Source: Thomasclavelia sp.
GTDB lineage: Bacteria; Bacillota_I; Bacilli_A; Erysipelotrichales; Coprobacillaceae
NCBI RefSeq assembly: GCF_017889095.1
Contig: NZ_JAGHEW010000016.1
Coordinates: forward strand, 1-35,669
DNA length: 35,669 bases
Reading direction: 5' to 3'
The translations under genes and the position numbers were made by a program. Positions 9,532 through 17,873 of this stretch are shown one piece after another. The first letter of the stretch is position 1. Each line of letters opens with the position of its first letter. The notes beneath the pieces were generated by a model that saw only the letters and a program-made list of their open reading frames with translations, searched no databases and had not been told where the DNA came from.

Positions 9532-9854
9532 ATAGACTTTGAATTTATCCAAATTTTTGACTTATTTTCTTGTGGATTGCAAATTATGATGATAAAAAGG
9601 CAATAATTTTTAAATAATTAATAAAATTTTTTTTACTTTTTGAATATTTATGTTAGAATAGTGGACGTGTCCTGCTCTAATTTAAAAATTAAAAGTGGTT
9701 TGACCAAGAGAGTGTTAAGTAGTTTTTTTGGTAATTTATTAATTATAAATCAAAAGATAACTAAGACAGGATTTGAAAGCGTTAACATTTTTTTAATGAA
9801 AAGCTAATCTTATTATGATATAATGATTCTATCTTAGATAAGGGGGAGTGACAC
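9532..9854 (+). promoter_or_regulatory. Intergenic control region upstream of glgB
   Basis: 323 bases with no gene. It holds a first promoter-like pair (TTTACT 9632-9637, 16-base spacer, TAGAAT 9654-9659), then about 110 bases of unexplained sequence with short internal stems. After this come a perfect cre site (9774-9787) and a second -10 box TATAAT (9819-9824) with a poor -35. The ribosome site AAGGGGGAG precedes the glgB ATG. Two promoters may feed the operon, or the first may make a separate small RNA. Confidence 0.55.
9774..9787 (+). promoter_or_regulatory. CcpA cre site upstream of glgB
   Basis: TGAAAGCGTTAACA matches the cre consensus TGWAANCGNTNWCA at every position. Its centre is about 50 bases upstream of the start expected from the TATAAT at 9819-9824. 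Known CcpA-activated promoters carry cre sites upstream of the -35, so activation by good carbon supply is possible. With the upstream promoter (9654) the same site would act as a roadblock. Confidence 0.75.
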
Positions 9855-11717
9855 ATGCTCGATGATTTTTTGATTCACGTATTTCATAAAGGAAATACCT
9901 TAGAAGCGTACAAAGTATTTGGTGCTCATTTAGAGACTAATAACCATAAAAGGGGTGTCCGCTTCACCGTTTATGCACCTAATGCACGAAGTGTGCAGGT
10001 CATAGGTGATTTTAATGATTGGGATGGAAGCAATCATTATATGGAAAGATACACCGATGGCGGTATTTGGACATTATTTATTCCTGGGGTTAAAGAAAAA
10101 GCTTTATATAAATATCGGATTGAAACCCAAAACTTTGCAACTGTAGACCGTGCTGATCCTTATGCTTTTTATAGTGAGCTAAGACCAGGAACAGCTTCAC
10201 GAGTTTACAATATTGAAAATTTCCGCTGGTCGGATAAACGCTGGCTTAATGCCAGAACGAAGAATTTCGATAAGCCAATGAATATATATGAGGCTAATAT
10301 CGGTTCTTGGAAAATGAAAAAAGATTTTACTGATGAAGAAGATGGTGAATTTTATACTTATGAAGAAATGATTGATTTGCTCATTCCTTATTTAGTAGAA
10401 AATCACTATACTCATTTAGAACTAATGCCACTAACCGAATTCCCATTTGATGGATCTTGGGGTTATCAGGCTACTGGTTATTTTAGTGTAACTAGTCGTT
10501 ATGGAGAACCTAAAGGATTAATGAAATTTATCAATGCCTGCCATAAAGCGGGAATTGGTGTAATCATGGATTTTGTTCCTGCTCATTTTGTTAAAGATGG
10601 ACATGGATTATATCAGTTTGATGGTGGTTTTGTCTATGACTATCCTGATATCAATCGTCGCTATACAGAATGGGATAGTGCTTACTTTGATGTTGGTCGT
10701 GAAGAAGTACGCAGCTTTTTAATGAGTAGCGTGGGCTTTTTTGCGGAATATTTCCATGTTGATGGAATTCGTTTTGATGCCGTAAGTAATTTGATTTACT
10801 GGAAAGGTAATAAAGAAGCTGGCTTAAATGATGGGGCGGTAGAATTTATGCGCCGCATGAATAATCATATGAAAGGTTATCATCCAGGGGTTATGCTGAT
10901 TGCTGAAGATTCAAGTGATTTTAACGGTGTAACCAAGGCACCTGAAGTTGGTGGTTTAGGATTTGATTATAAATGGGATCTTGGCTGGATGAATGATACT
11001 TTGAAATATATGAAACTTGATCCGGTTTATCGTCAAAGTGATCATAATTTGATAACTTTTTCAATGGCATATTTTTATAGCGAAAACTTTATTTTGCCAT
11101 TCTCTCATGATGAAGTAGTTCATAGTAAAGGAACTATCGTTGATAAGATCTGGGGTACTCATGAACAAAAATTTGCACAATTGAAAACATTGTATGTGTA
11201 TATGATGATTCATCCAGGTAAAAAATTAAACTTCATGGGTAATGAATTAGGTGAATATAAAGAATGGGATGAAAAAGTAGCTTTAGGATGGAATATTTTA
11301 AAATATCCAATTCATGATTCATTCCATCGCTTTATGATCAAATTAAATGAAATTTATAAAGATCATTTATGTATGTATGAACAAGATTATGGTATGAATG
11401 GTTTTGAATGGCTAGTAGTTGATGATCGAGCTCAAAGCGTCTTTGCGATTGAAAGAAAAGGCACTGATGGCAGCTCATTGATTGCTGTAATGAACTTTAC
11501 TGCCAATAAACATGAAGGTTATATGATTCCAGTTAATAAACCGGGAACATATAAAGAAATTATTAATAGTGATACCGATATTTATACTGGAAGCAATTTC
11601 ACTAATAAACGAGCTATTAGAGCTAAAAAAGGTCAAACTTTAAATAAAGAATATTATATACCAGTTAATATTGCTCCTTTTGGCAGCATGATATTTGAAT
11701 ACAAAGCACCAAAATAA
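9855..11717 (+). CDS. glgB: 1,4-alpha-glucan branching enzyme
   Basis: GlgB (620 residues) cuts an alpha-1,4 chain and re-attaches it by an alpha-1,6 bond, forming glycogen branches. An N-terminal CBM48 domain (about residues 25-120, with VQVIGDFNDWDG and YKYRIET) precedes a GH13 barrel. Catalytic residues are visible: nucleophile D308 (IRFDAVSN), acid/base E351 (LIAEDSS) and transition-state D419 (FSHDEVVHSKG). The C-terminal beta domain ends FGSMIFEYKAP. Length is normal for bacterial GlgB without the long N1 extension. A good ribosome site and a cre-bearing control region lie upstream. glgP follows 28 bases downstream in the same transcript. The glycogen synthase genes glgC/D/A are not in the window. 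Confidence 0.97.
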   Translation: MLDDFLIHVFHKGNTLEAYKVFGAHLETNNHKRGVRFTVYAPNARSVQVIGDFNDWDGSNHYMERYTDGGIWTLFIPGVKEKALYKYRIETQNFATVDRADPYAFYSELRPGTASRVYNIENFRWSDKRWLNARTKNFDKPMNIYEANIGSWKMKKDFTDEEDGEFYTYEEMIDLLIPYLVENHYTHLELMPLTEFPFDGSWGYQATGYFSVTSRYGEPKGLMKFINACHKAGIGVIMDFVPAHFVKDGHGLYQFDGGFVYDYPDINRRYTEWDSAYFDVGREEVRSFLMSSVGFFAEYFHVDGIRFDAVSNLIYWKGNKEAGLNDGAVEFMRRMNNHMKGYHPGVMLIAEDSSDFNGVTKAPEVGGLGFDYKWDLGWMNDTLKYMKLDPVYRQSDHNLITFSMAYFYSENFILPFSHDEVVHSKGTIVDKIWGTHEQKFAQLKTLYVYMMIHPGKKLNFMGNELGEYKEWDEKVALGWNILKYPIHDSFHRFMIKLNEIYKDHLCMYEQDYGMNGFEWLVVDDRAQSVFAIERKGTDGSSLIAVMNFTANKHEGYMIPVNKPGTYKEIINSDTDIYTGSNFTNKRAIRAKKGQTLNKEYYIPVNIAPFGSMIFEYKAPK

Positions 11718-11745
11718 AACTGGTAATTATTAAAGAGGAGATAAT

Positions 11746-14142
11746 ATGTTTAAAAACAAAGAAGAATTTAAATTTGAGTTTTCACGTAGAATTATTGAAT
11801 CATATGGACGAACAGTTGAAGAAAGTCATATTACTGAACGTTTCTTAGTTTTAGAAACAATGGTTCGTGACTATGCTTCAGTTAACTGGGCAACTAGTAA
11901 AGCTATGATTCGTAACAATTGTCAAAAACAAATGCATTATTTTTCAATGGAATTTTTAATGGGGCGTCTTTTAGTAAACAACATGATGAATCTTGGTATT
12001 TATCAAATTGCTAAAGAGGGATTAGCAGAATATGGAATTAATATTCATGATCTAGAAGAATTAGAAACGGATGCCGGATTAGGTAATGGTGGTTTAGGTC
12101 GTTTAGCTGCCTGCTTTATGGATTCTTTAGCATCATTAAAATATCCTGGTCATGGTCATACAATTCGTTATGAATATGGTTTATTTAAACAAAAAATTGA
12201 AAATGGATACCAAATCGAATTACCTGATCAATGGATGCAAACTGGATTTAACTGGGAAGTTAGAAAACCAAAACATCGCGTTCCAGTTAAATTCTTTGGA
12301 AAAATTGTCTTTAACGAAAGAACTGGAAAATATGAACACGTTGATGCTGAAGAAGTATTTGCCGTTCCTTATGATGTACCAATCGTAGGTAATGATACTG
12401 CAACAACTAATACATTACGTTTATGGTCAGCTGAAGCTAGTGATAACATTCCAGCTAATCAAAACTTTAGACAATATGTTCAAAATGTTCGTGATATTTG
12501 CCAAATGCTTTATCCAGATGATTCAACACCAGCTGGAAAAACATTAAGATTAAAACAAGAATATTTCTTTACTTGTGCTGGTTTAGCATCAATTGTTAAA
12601 GCTCATTTAAGACAATATCCAAGTTTAAGTAATTTCCATGAAAAAATTGTTATTCAATTAAATGATACTCATCCAGTTTTGGCAATTCCAGAATTAATGA
12701 GAATTTTAATTGATGAACATAACTTTGAATGGGATGATGCTTGGGATATTACAACACAAACATTTGCTTATACAAACCATACGATCTTAGCTGAAGCTAT
12801 GGAAACTTGGCCAATTGATTTAATGAAATCATTATTGCCACGTATTTATCAAATCATTGAAGAAATTCATCGTCGTTTTATCGGTTACGCTAAAATGGTT
12901 AGTGATCATGATGAAGAATTAGTAAATCGAGTAATGATTTTACGTGATGGTACTGTATATATGGCAAGACTTGCAATCGTGGGAAGCTTTAGTGTTAATG
13001 GGGTAGCTAAATTACACTCTGATATTTTAGCACAACGTGAATTGAAAGATTTTGCTTTATTATATCCAAATAAATTCAACAATAAAACAAATGGGGTAAC
13101 GCATCGTCGCTGGTTAGCATACTGTAATCCTGAATTATCAGCTTTAATTAGTGAATATATCGGTGATGACTGGATCAAACATCCTGAAAAATTAGAAGAT
13201 TTAATGGATCATGTTGATGATAAAACTTTACAAAAACGTTTCATGAAAGTAAAACGTCAAAGAAAACAAATCTTAGCTGATTACATTAAAGAACATAATG
13301 GTATTGAAGTTGATGTTGATAGTATCTTTGATATTCAAGTAAAACGTCTTCATGCCTATAAACGTCAATTATTAAATGTATTACACATCATTGATTTATA
13401 CTTTAGAATGAAAGATAATCCTGATTATCGCATTGAACCAAGAACATTTATTTTTGGTGCTAAGGCAGCCAGTGGATATTATTTTGCAAAGAAAATTATT
13501 AAATTAATTAATAGTGTTGGTGATGTTGTTAATAACGATCCTGAAACTAATGAATACTTAAAAGTAGTATTCTTAGAAAACTATGGAGTAACGCTTGCAG
13601 AAAAAATCATGCCAGCTGCTGATGTTTCTGAACAAATTTCAACTGCTGGTAAAGAAGCTAGTGGTACTGGTAATATGAAATTCATGATGAACGGGGCAAT
13701 TACTTTAGGTACTTTAGATGGTGCTAACGTTGAAATTGCGCAATTAGTCGGTGATGAAAACTGCGTTATCTTCGGTTTAAAAGATGATGAAGTTAAAGAA
13801 TTACGTAATAGCGGTACTTATAATGCTTGGGATTATTATAATAATAATCCAAGAATTAGAAGAGTTATCGATAGTTTAATGGATGGAACATTTATTGAAA
13901 ACCGTGAAGAATTCAGAGTTATTTTTGAAGAATTAATGAACAAAAATGATGAATACTTTGTTTTCGCTGATTATGAAGCATATTGCCAAACACAAAGAAG
14001 AATTCGTAAGTTACGTCAAGATCCAAGCTGCTGGGCTAGAGCATGCTTAGTTAACATTGCTAAAAGCGGCTTCTTCTCATCAGACCGTACAATCCAACAA
14101 TATGTTGATGATATTTGGCACTTAGAAAAACTTAAATTCTAA
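11746..14142 (+). CDS. glgP: Glycogen/starch (maltodextrin) phosphorylase
   Basis: GT35 phosphorylase, 798 residues, that uses phosphate to release glucose-1-phosphate from the non-reducing ends of alpha-glucans. Visible marks are the N-terminal HYFSMEFLMGRLL, the glycine-rich ETDAGLGNGGLGRLAACF, and the PLP-binding motif EASGTGNMKFMMNG with K645 as the Schiff-base lysine. It is followed by LGTLDGANVEI. The gene is co-transcribed with glgB (28-base gap, AGAGGAG ribosome site), pairing branching and mobilisation of glycogen in one operon. A terminator follows. Whether it prefers glycogen or maltodextrin cannot be read from sequence alone. Confidence 0.97.
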   Translation: MFKNKEEFKFEFSRRIIESYGRTVEESHITERFLVLETMVRDYASVNWATSKAMIRNNCQKQMHYFSMEFLMGRLLVNNMMNLGIYQIAKEGLAEYGINIHDLEELETDAGLGNGGLGRLAACFMDSLASLKYPGHGHTIRYEYGLFKQKIENGYQIELPDQWMQTGFNWEVRKPKHRVPVKFFGKIVFNERTGKYEHVDAEEVFAVPYDVPIVGNDTATTNTLRLWSAEASDNIPANQNFRQYVQNVRDICQMLYPDDSTPAGKTLRLKQEYFFTCAGLASIVKAHLRQYPSLSNFHEKIVIQLNDTHPVLAIPELMRILIDEHNFEWDDAWDITTQTFAYTNHTILAEAMETWPIDLMKSLLPRIYQIIEEIHRRFIGYAKMVSDHDEELVNRVMILRDGTVYMARLAIVGSFSVNGVAKLHSDILAQRELKDFALLYPNKFNNKTNGVTHRRWLAYCNPELSALISEYIGDDWIKHPEKLEDLMDHVDDKTLQKRFMKVKRQRKQILADYIKEHNGIEVDVDSIFDIQVKRLHAYKRQLLNVLHIIDLYFRMKDNPDYRIEPRTFIFGAKAASGYYFAKKIIKLINSVGDVVNNDPETNEYLKVVFLENYGVTLAEKIMPAADVSEQISTAGKEASGTGNMKFMMNGAITLGTLDGANVEIAQLVGDENCVIFGLKDDEVKELRNSGTYNAWDYYNNNPRIRRVIDSLMDGTFIENREEFRVIFEELMNKNDEYFVFADYEAYCQTQRRIRKLRQDPSCWARACLVNIAKSGFFSSDRTIQQYVDDIWHLEKLKF

Positions 14143-14154
14143 ATATCTTACTTG

Positions 14155-14190
14155 TAAAGAAGAAATCTTTAATAGGTTTCTTCTTTATTT
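14155..14190 (+). terminator. Intrinsic terminator after glgP
   Basis: An 11-bp stem (TAAAGAAGAAA / TTTCTTCTTTA) with an 11-base loop, then TTTT. It separates glgBP from the HAD gene, which has its own TATAAT box at 14194-14199. Confidence 0.75.
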
Positions 14191-14237
14191 TGGTATAATA
14201 CTTATAAAATAAACAGAAAGGAGAATATAAAGTATTT

Positions 14238-15017
14238 TTGCTTTATAATAATAACGCTATGAATAAAGCATTTGCAAGTGATATTGATGGAACTTTGTTT
14301 TTTCCAAAGTTGATTCCACCAGTTAAAGAAAGTGATCTTGAAGCTATTAAAAAATATCAAAACAGTAATTTTTTATTTGGACTTTGCAGTGGCCGTCCTT
14401 ATTGTGGGGTAGTTAATGAATTTGATGATCAAATCAAACCTGATTTTTATATTATTTCTAGTGGAGCATTGATCTTAGATAAAAATAAACAAGTAATTTA
14501 TGAACGTAAAATCATTTTTAAATATATTCAGGAAATATATGAAGAATATTGCAATCAGGCAATAGTCATTGTCCAAACTGCAAATCCTAATGGTGTTTAT
14601 AAATCACAAAAAGAATTCGAAAATGAACATAATGTAATAATTATTAAAGATATTAAGCAGTTAAAAGATGAAAAGATTTATGGGATATCATTAGTATTTA
14701 AAGATGATCAAACAGCTTATGAAAAGAATTGCTTAATTAATAAAAAATATTCTCAATTAATAGGATTTCAAAATACAAATTCAATTGATATTGTCATGAA
14801 AGAATGTTCAAAAGGAAATGCTTTAAAAATAATTCAAAAAGAATACCAAATTTTAAAAATGGCGGGAATTGGTGATTCTTATAATGATCTGTCGATGCTG
14901 GAAAATGTCGATGTTTCATTTACTTTTAATGATGCACCACAAGAATTAAAGGATAAAACAGATTATTGGGTAAATAGTGTTAGTGAAGCTTTAAAAATAT
15001 TTGCATTAGTGGAATAA
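14238..15017 (+). CDS. Cof-type HAD-IIB hydrolase (sugar-phosphate phosphatase-like)
   Basis: HAD motif I is DIDGT at the N-terminus. Motif IV is GIGDSYNDLSML near the C-terminus, with a Cof/YidA-type cap domain between. The family dephosphorylates sugar phosphates, flavin or PLP precursors; the substrate here is not known, though its place between glgP and pulA suggests sugar phosphates. The start is uncertain. The core fold begins at the ATG at 14259 (MNKAFASDIDGT), but no ribosome site precedes it. The track start, TTG at 14238, lies 14 bases after AAAGGAG, which is longer than usual. Only the AAAGGAG supports the TTG. Length (252-259 residues) is normal either way. Confidence 0.85.
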   Translation: MLYNNNAMNKAFASDIDGTLFFPKLIPPVKESDLEAIKKYQNSNFLFGLCSGRPYCGVVNEFDDQIKPDFYIISSGALILDKNKQVIYERKIIFKYIQEIYEEYCNQAIVIVQTANPNGVYKSQKEFENEHNVIIIKDIKQLKDEKIYGISLVFKDDQTAYEKNCLINKKYSQLIGFQNTNSIDIVMKECSKGNALKIIQKEYQILKMAGIGDSYNDLSMLENVDVSFTFNDAPQELKDKTDYWVNSVSEALKIFALVE

Positions 15018-15141
15018 AAATTAAAAATATTGTTTAAAACAAGTTTGGTGACAGGTATTATCTTAGATAATTATTTCGTTTAAAAAAGTTATTTATGATT
15101 ATTTATATTATATTAAGATAATATTAAAAAATACTAAAATA

Positions 15142-15186
15142 ACGTCATTTTACGTCATTGCCTTATTGCAAATGATAAGATATAAT
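15142..15186 (+). promoter_or_regulatory. pulA promoter with tandem ACGTCATT repeat
   Basis: A good sigma-A promoter: TTGCCT (15158-15163), 17-base spacer, TATAAT (15181-15186). Two exact copies of ACGTCATT (15142-15149 and 15152-15159), ten bases apart, run into the -35 box. One helical turn between copies suggests a regulator binding one face of the DNA. Confidence 0.65.
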
Positions 15187-15212
15187 GTTGTCGAGGTAAG
15201 AGGGTGAATATC

Positions 15213-17297
15213 ATGGAAAATAGTGCAATTAGAATGATCGCTAAAATGGTTTTAGCAAACAAAATAGAAGTATTACTTGTAAGACAATATTATGGAGGGA
15301 ATTCGGATAAGTTTTATTTGCGGAATGTTAGAACTGGTGAACTCCAAGAAATCAAAATTTCCGGTAAATATGAAGAAGAAGTATATATGCATTATTTTTT
15401 TGATGATGTCAAAATTGATTTTTCACAAGTCTATCAGGTAGTTGATGCTTACGGCTTAACAGAAACTTTACAATATACCCAGCTAGTTAATGATCCTGAG
15501 TTTATGAAAGCAAATTATTATGGTGGCGATGATTTGGGTAGTCGTTATTATCCTGATTATACTAGTTTTAAAGTATGGGCACCAACAGCTTTGCAAGTTA
15601 AAGTTTTAATCAATAAAGATCATGAAACATTAAGTCATGAAATGAAACGAACGGAAAAGGGTGTTTTTAGCTTACTTTTACCAGGTGACTATGATAATTG
15701 TGAATATTTGTATCAAGTAAGACATCATGATAGTTTTATTAATGCTTTAGATCCGTATGCATATAGTTCTTCAGCTAATGGAAGAGCGAGTATTATCATT
15801 GATTTGAATAAATGTAATCTTGATTTAAATCGTAGTTATTTAAAACCGTTAAAACAAAAAACGGATGCTATAATTTATGAACTTAGTGTTCGTGATTTTA
15901 CTATGTATGAAAATTGTAAAAGCAATTATAAGGGGAAATTTTTTGGGGTAAGTGAAGTCGGTTTGATTACTAAGCATAATAATAGTGCCGGTTTAGATTA
16001 TTTAAGTGAACTAGGAATTACGCATGTACAATTATTGCCGATTTTTGATTTTGCGACAGTTGATGAAAATAATCCAGAATTATTATATAATTGGGGCTAT
16101 GATCCAGCACAGTATAATGTGCCTGAAGGAAGCTATTGTTTAGATCCTAATGATGGTTATAGTCGGGTTTTAGAGTGTAAAAAAATGATTTCTAAATTAC
16201 ATCGTCGTGGTTTAAGAGTAATCATGGATGTAGTTTATAATCATATGTATGATGTTAATGCTAGTGCTTTTGAGCGCATTGTACCAGGTTATTATTTCCG
16301 TAAAAACATGGATGGGACTTTATCAAACGGTTCTTGGTGTGGTAATGATCTTGATAGCTGTAAAATGATGGTTCGTAAATATATTATTGATATGTCAAGA
16401 CGGTGGCAAAGTTTTTATGGTATTGATGGTTATCGTTTTGATTTAATGGGAATCATTGATATTGAAACAATTAATACTGTTTATCAGATTTGCCATGAGT
16501 ACGATTCATCTTTTATGGTTTATGGTGAAGGCTGGAATATGCCTACTAATTTACCAGATGATAAAAAAGCGATGCAGTATAATCATTACAAAATGCCTAA
16601 TATTAGTTTCTTTAATGATGAATTTAGAGAAGTTATCAAAGGGGGCAGCAGTGATGGTGTCTTGGTTAATAAAGGTTTTGTTACTGGTAATTTGTATGAA
16701 ACTGAACGAGCTCGTAATTGTATTTTAGGCTGCAATCGTTATACTACGCCGGATCAATCAATCAATTATGTTGAATGCCATGATAATGCGACTGTTTTTG
16801 ATAAATTATATATCTCTAATGTTGAAGAAGGTTTAAACGGAATTTTAAATCGCCAAAAGAATTTAACGATCGTCACCTTGCTGTCACAAGGGATTCCGTT
16901 CATTCATGCTGGACAGGAATTTTATCGGACTAAAGGGGGAATTGGTAATAGTTACAATTCACCTGATAATATTAACTGTATTAATTGGGATTTTCGAGAT
17001 ATTTATAAAGATGATATTAATGATATTAAAAAAATCATTAAATTACGTAAAGAAAATAAATGTTTCCGTTATGCAACGGTTAAAGAAATTGAAGAAAACG
17101 TTAAGGTTGAAAATATCGACTTTAAAATGTTAAAATATACCCTAAAACAAGATGAAGGGAAATATCGTGAATTTGTAATCTATATTAATCCATCTAGTTT
17201 TACTTTCGATTATAGTGAAACTGATTATCAGTTGCTTTATGGATTGATTACAAATAAACAAATAGGAGCTAAAACAGTTGTTATTTTAGCTAAATAA
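15213..17297 (+). CDS. pulA: Type I pullulanase
   Basis: GH13 debranching enzyme, 694 residues from the ATG at 15213 (GAGGG six to nine bases upstream; the track start is a GTG in the ribosome site). It cleaves alpha-1,6 bonds in pullulan, glycogen and limit dextrins. The YNWGYDPAQYNVPEGSY motif is diagnostic of type I pullulanase. Catalytic residues are D410 (YRFDLMG), E439 (YGEGWNMP) and D524 (ECHDNAT). An N-terminal CBM48-like part contains YTSFKVWAPTALQVKVL. There is no signal peptide, so it is intracellular and works on glycogen or imported dextrins. It has its own promoter and is followed closely by pth (13 bases), so it may be co-transcribed with pth-mfd. Confidence 0.95.
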   Translation: MENSAIRMIAKMVLANKIEVLLVRQYYGGNSDKFYLRNVRTGELQEIKISGKYEEEVYMHYFFDDVKIDFSQVYQVVDAYGLTETLQYTQLVNDPEFMKANYYGGDDLGSRYYPDYTSFKVWAPTALQVKVLINKDHETLSHEMKRTEKGVFSLLLPGDYDNCEYLYQVRHHDSFINALDPYAYSSSANGRASIIIDLNKCNLDLNRSYLKPLKQKTDAIIYELSVRDFTMYENCKSNYKGKFFGVSEVGLITKHNNSAGLDYLSELGITHVQLLPIFDFATVDENNPELLYNWGYDPAQYNVPEGSYCLDPNDGYSRVLECKKMISKLHRRGLRVIMDVVYNHMYDVNASAFERIVPGYYFRKNMDGTLSNGSWCGNDLDSCKMMVRKYIIDMSRRWQSFYGIDGYRFDLMGIIDIETINTVYQICHEYDSSFMVYGEGWNMPTNLPDDKKAMQYNHYKMPNISFFNDEFREVIKGGSSDGVLVNKGFVTGNLYETERARNCILGCNRYTTPDQSINYVECHDNATVFDKLYISNVEEGLNGILNRQKNLTIVTLLSQGIPFIHAGQEFYRTKGGIGNSYNSPDNINCINWDFRDIYKDDINDIKKIIKLRKENKCFRYATVKEIEENVKVENIDFKMLKYTLKQDEGKYREFVIYINPSSFTFDYSETDYQLLYGLITNKQIGAKTVVILAK

Positions 17298-17310
17298 AGG
17301 AGATTTAAAA

Positions 17311-17865
17311 TTGAAATTAATTGTAGGTTTAGGAAATCCAGGTAAAGAATATGCTTTAACACGCCATAATTGTGGATTTATGGTTATTGATGCTTTGGCC
17401 GATAAGTTTAATGTTAGTGTTGAACAAAAGAAATTTAAAAGCTTATATGTTAAGTTTAAATATCAAGGTGAAGATATCATTTTATTAAAGCCACAAACTT
17501 TTATGAATTTATCTGGTGAAGCAGTAATTGCAGCGATGAACTTTTTTAAGATCGACATTGATGATGTATTAGTAATTTATGATGATCTAGATATGCCAGT
17601 AGGTAAATTACGACTACGCAAAAGTGGTAGTGCTGGTGGTCATAATGGAATCAAAAATATTATTGCCCATTTATCATCAAATAATTTTAAACGAATTAGA
17701 GTTGGAATCGATCGTCATCCCTATATACCAGTAGTCGATTATGTTTTATCAAAGTTTACTAAAGAAGAATCATCTATGATCAATCAGGGGATTGAAAATG
17801 CTCGTGATGCAGTATTAGATTATTTAGACCATGATTTTGATTATGCGATGAATCGTTATAATTAG
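17311..17865 (+). CDS. pth: Peptidyl-tRNA hydrolase
   Basis: Pth (184 residues) frees tRNA from peptidyl-tRNA dropped by the ribosome. Conserved features are GLGNPGKEYALTRHNCGF with the catalytic His in RHN, the LLKPQTFMNLSGEAV segment, YDDLDMPVGKLRLR with the catalytic Asp, and SAGGHNGIKNI. It starts at TTG (17311), supported by AAGGAG nine bases upstream and by the universal MKLIVGLGNPG beginning, so a rare start codon may keep its level low. mfd follows after eight bases. The pth-mfd order is common in Firmicutes. Confidence 0.97.
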   Translation: MKLIVGLGNPGKEYALTRHNCGFMVIDALADKFNVSVEQKKFKSLYVKFKYQGEDIILLKPQTFMNLSGEAVIAAMNFFKIDIDDVLVIYDDLDMPVGKLRLRKSGSAGGHNGIKNIIAHLSSNNFKRIRVGIDRHPYIPVVDYVLSKFTKEESSMINQGIENARDAVLDYLDHDFDYAMNRYN

Positions 17866-17873
17866 AGGAAAGT

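Noticed and set aside
9660-9775. Known riboswitch (SAM, preQ1, THF, c-di-GMP types) upstream of glgB
   Set aside because: None of the conserved core sequences I know for these classes is present.
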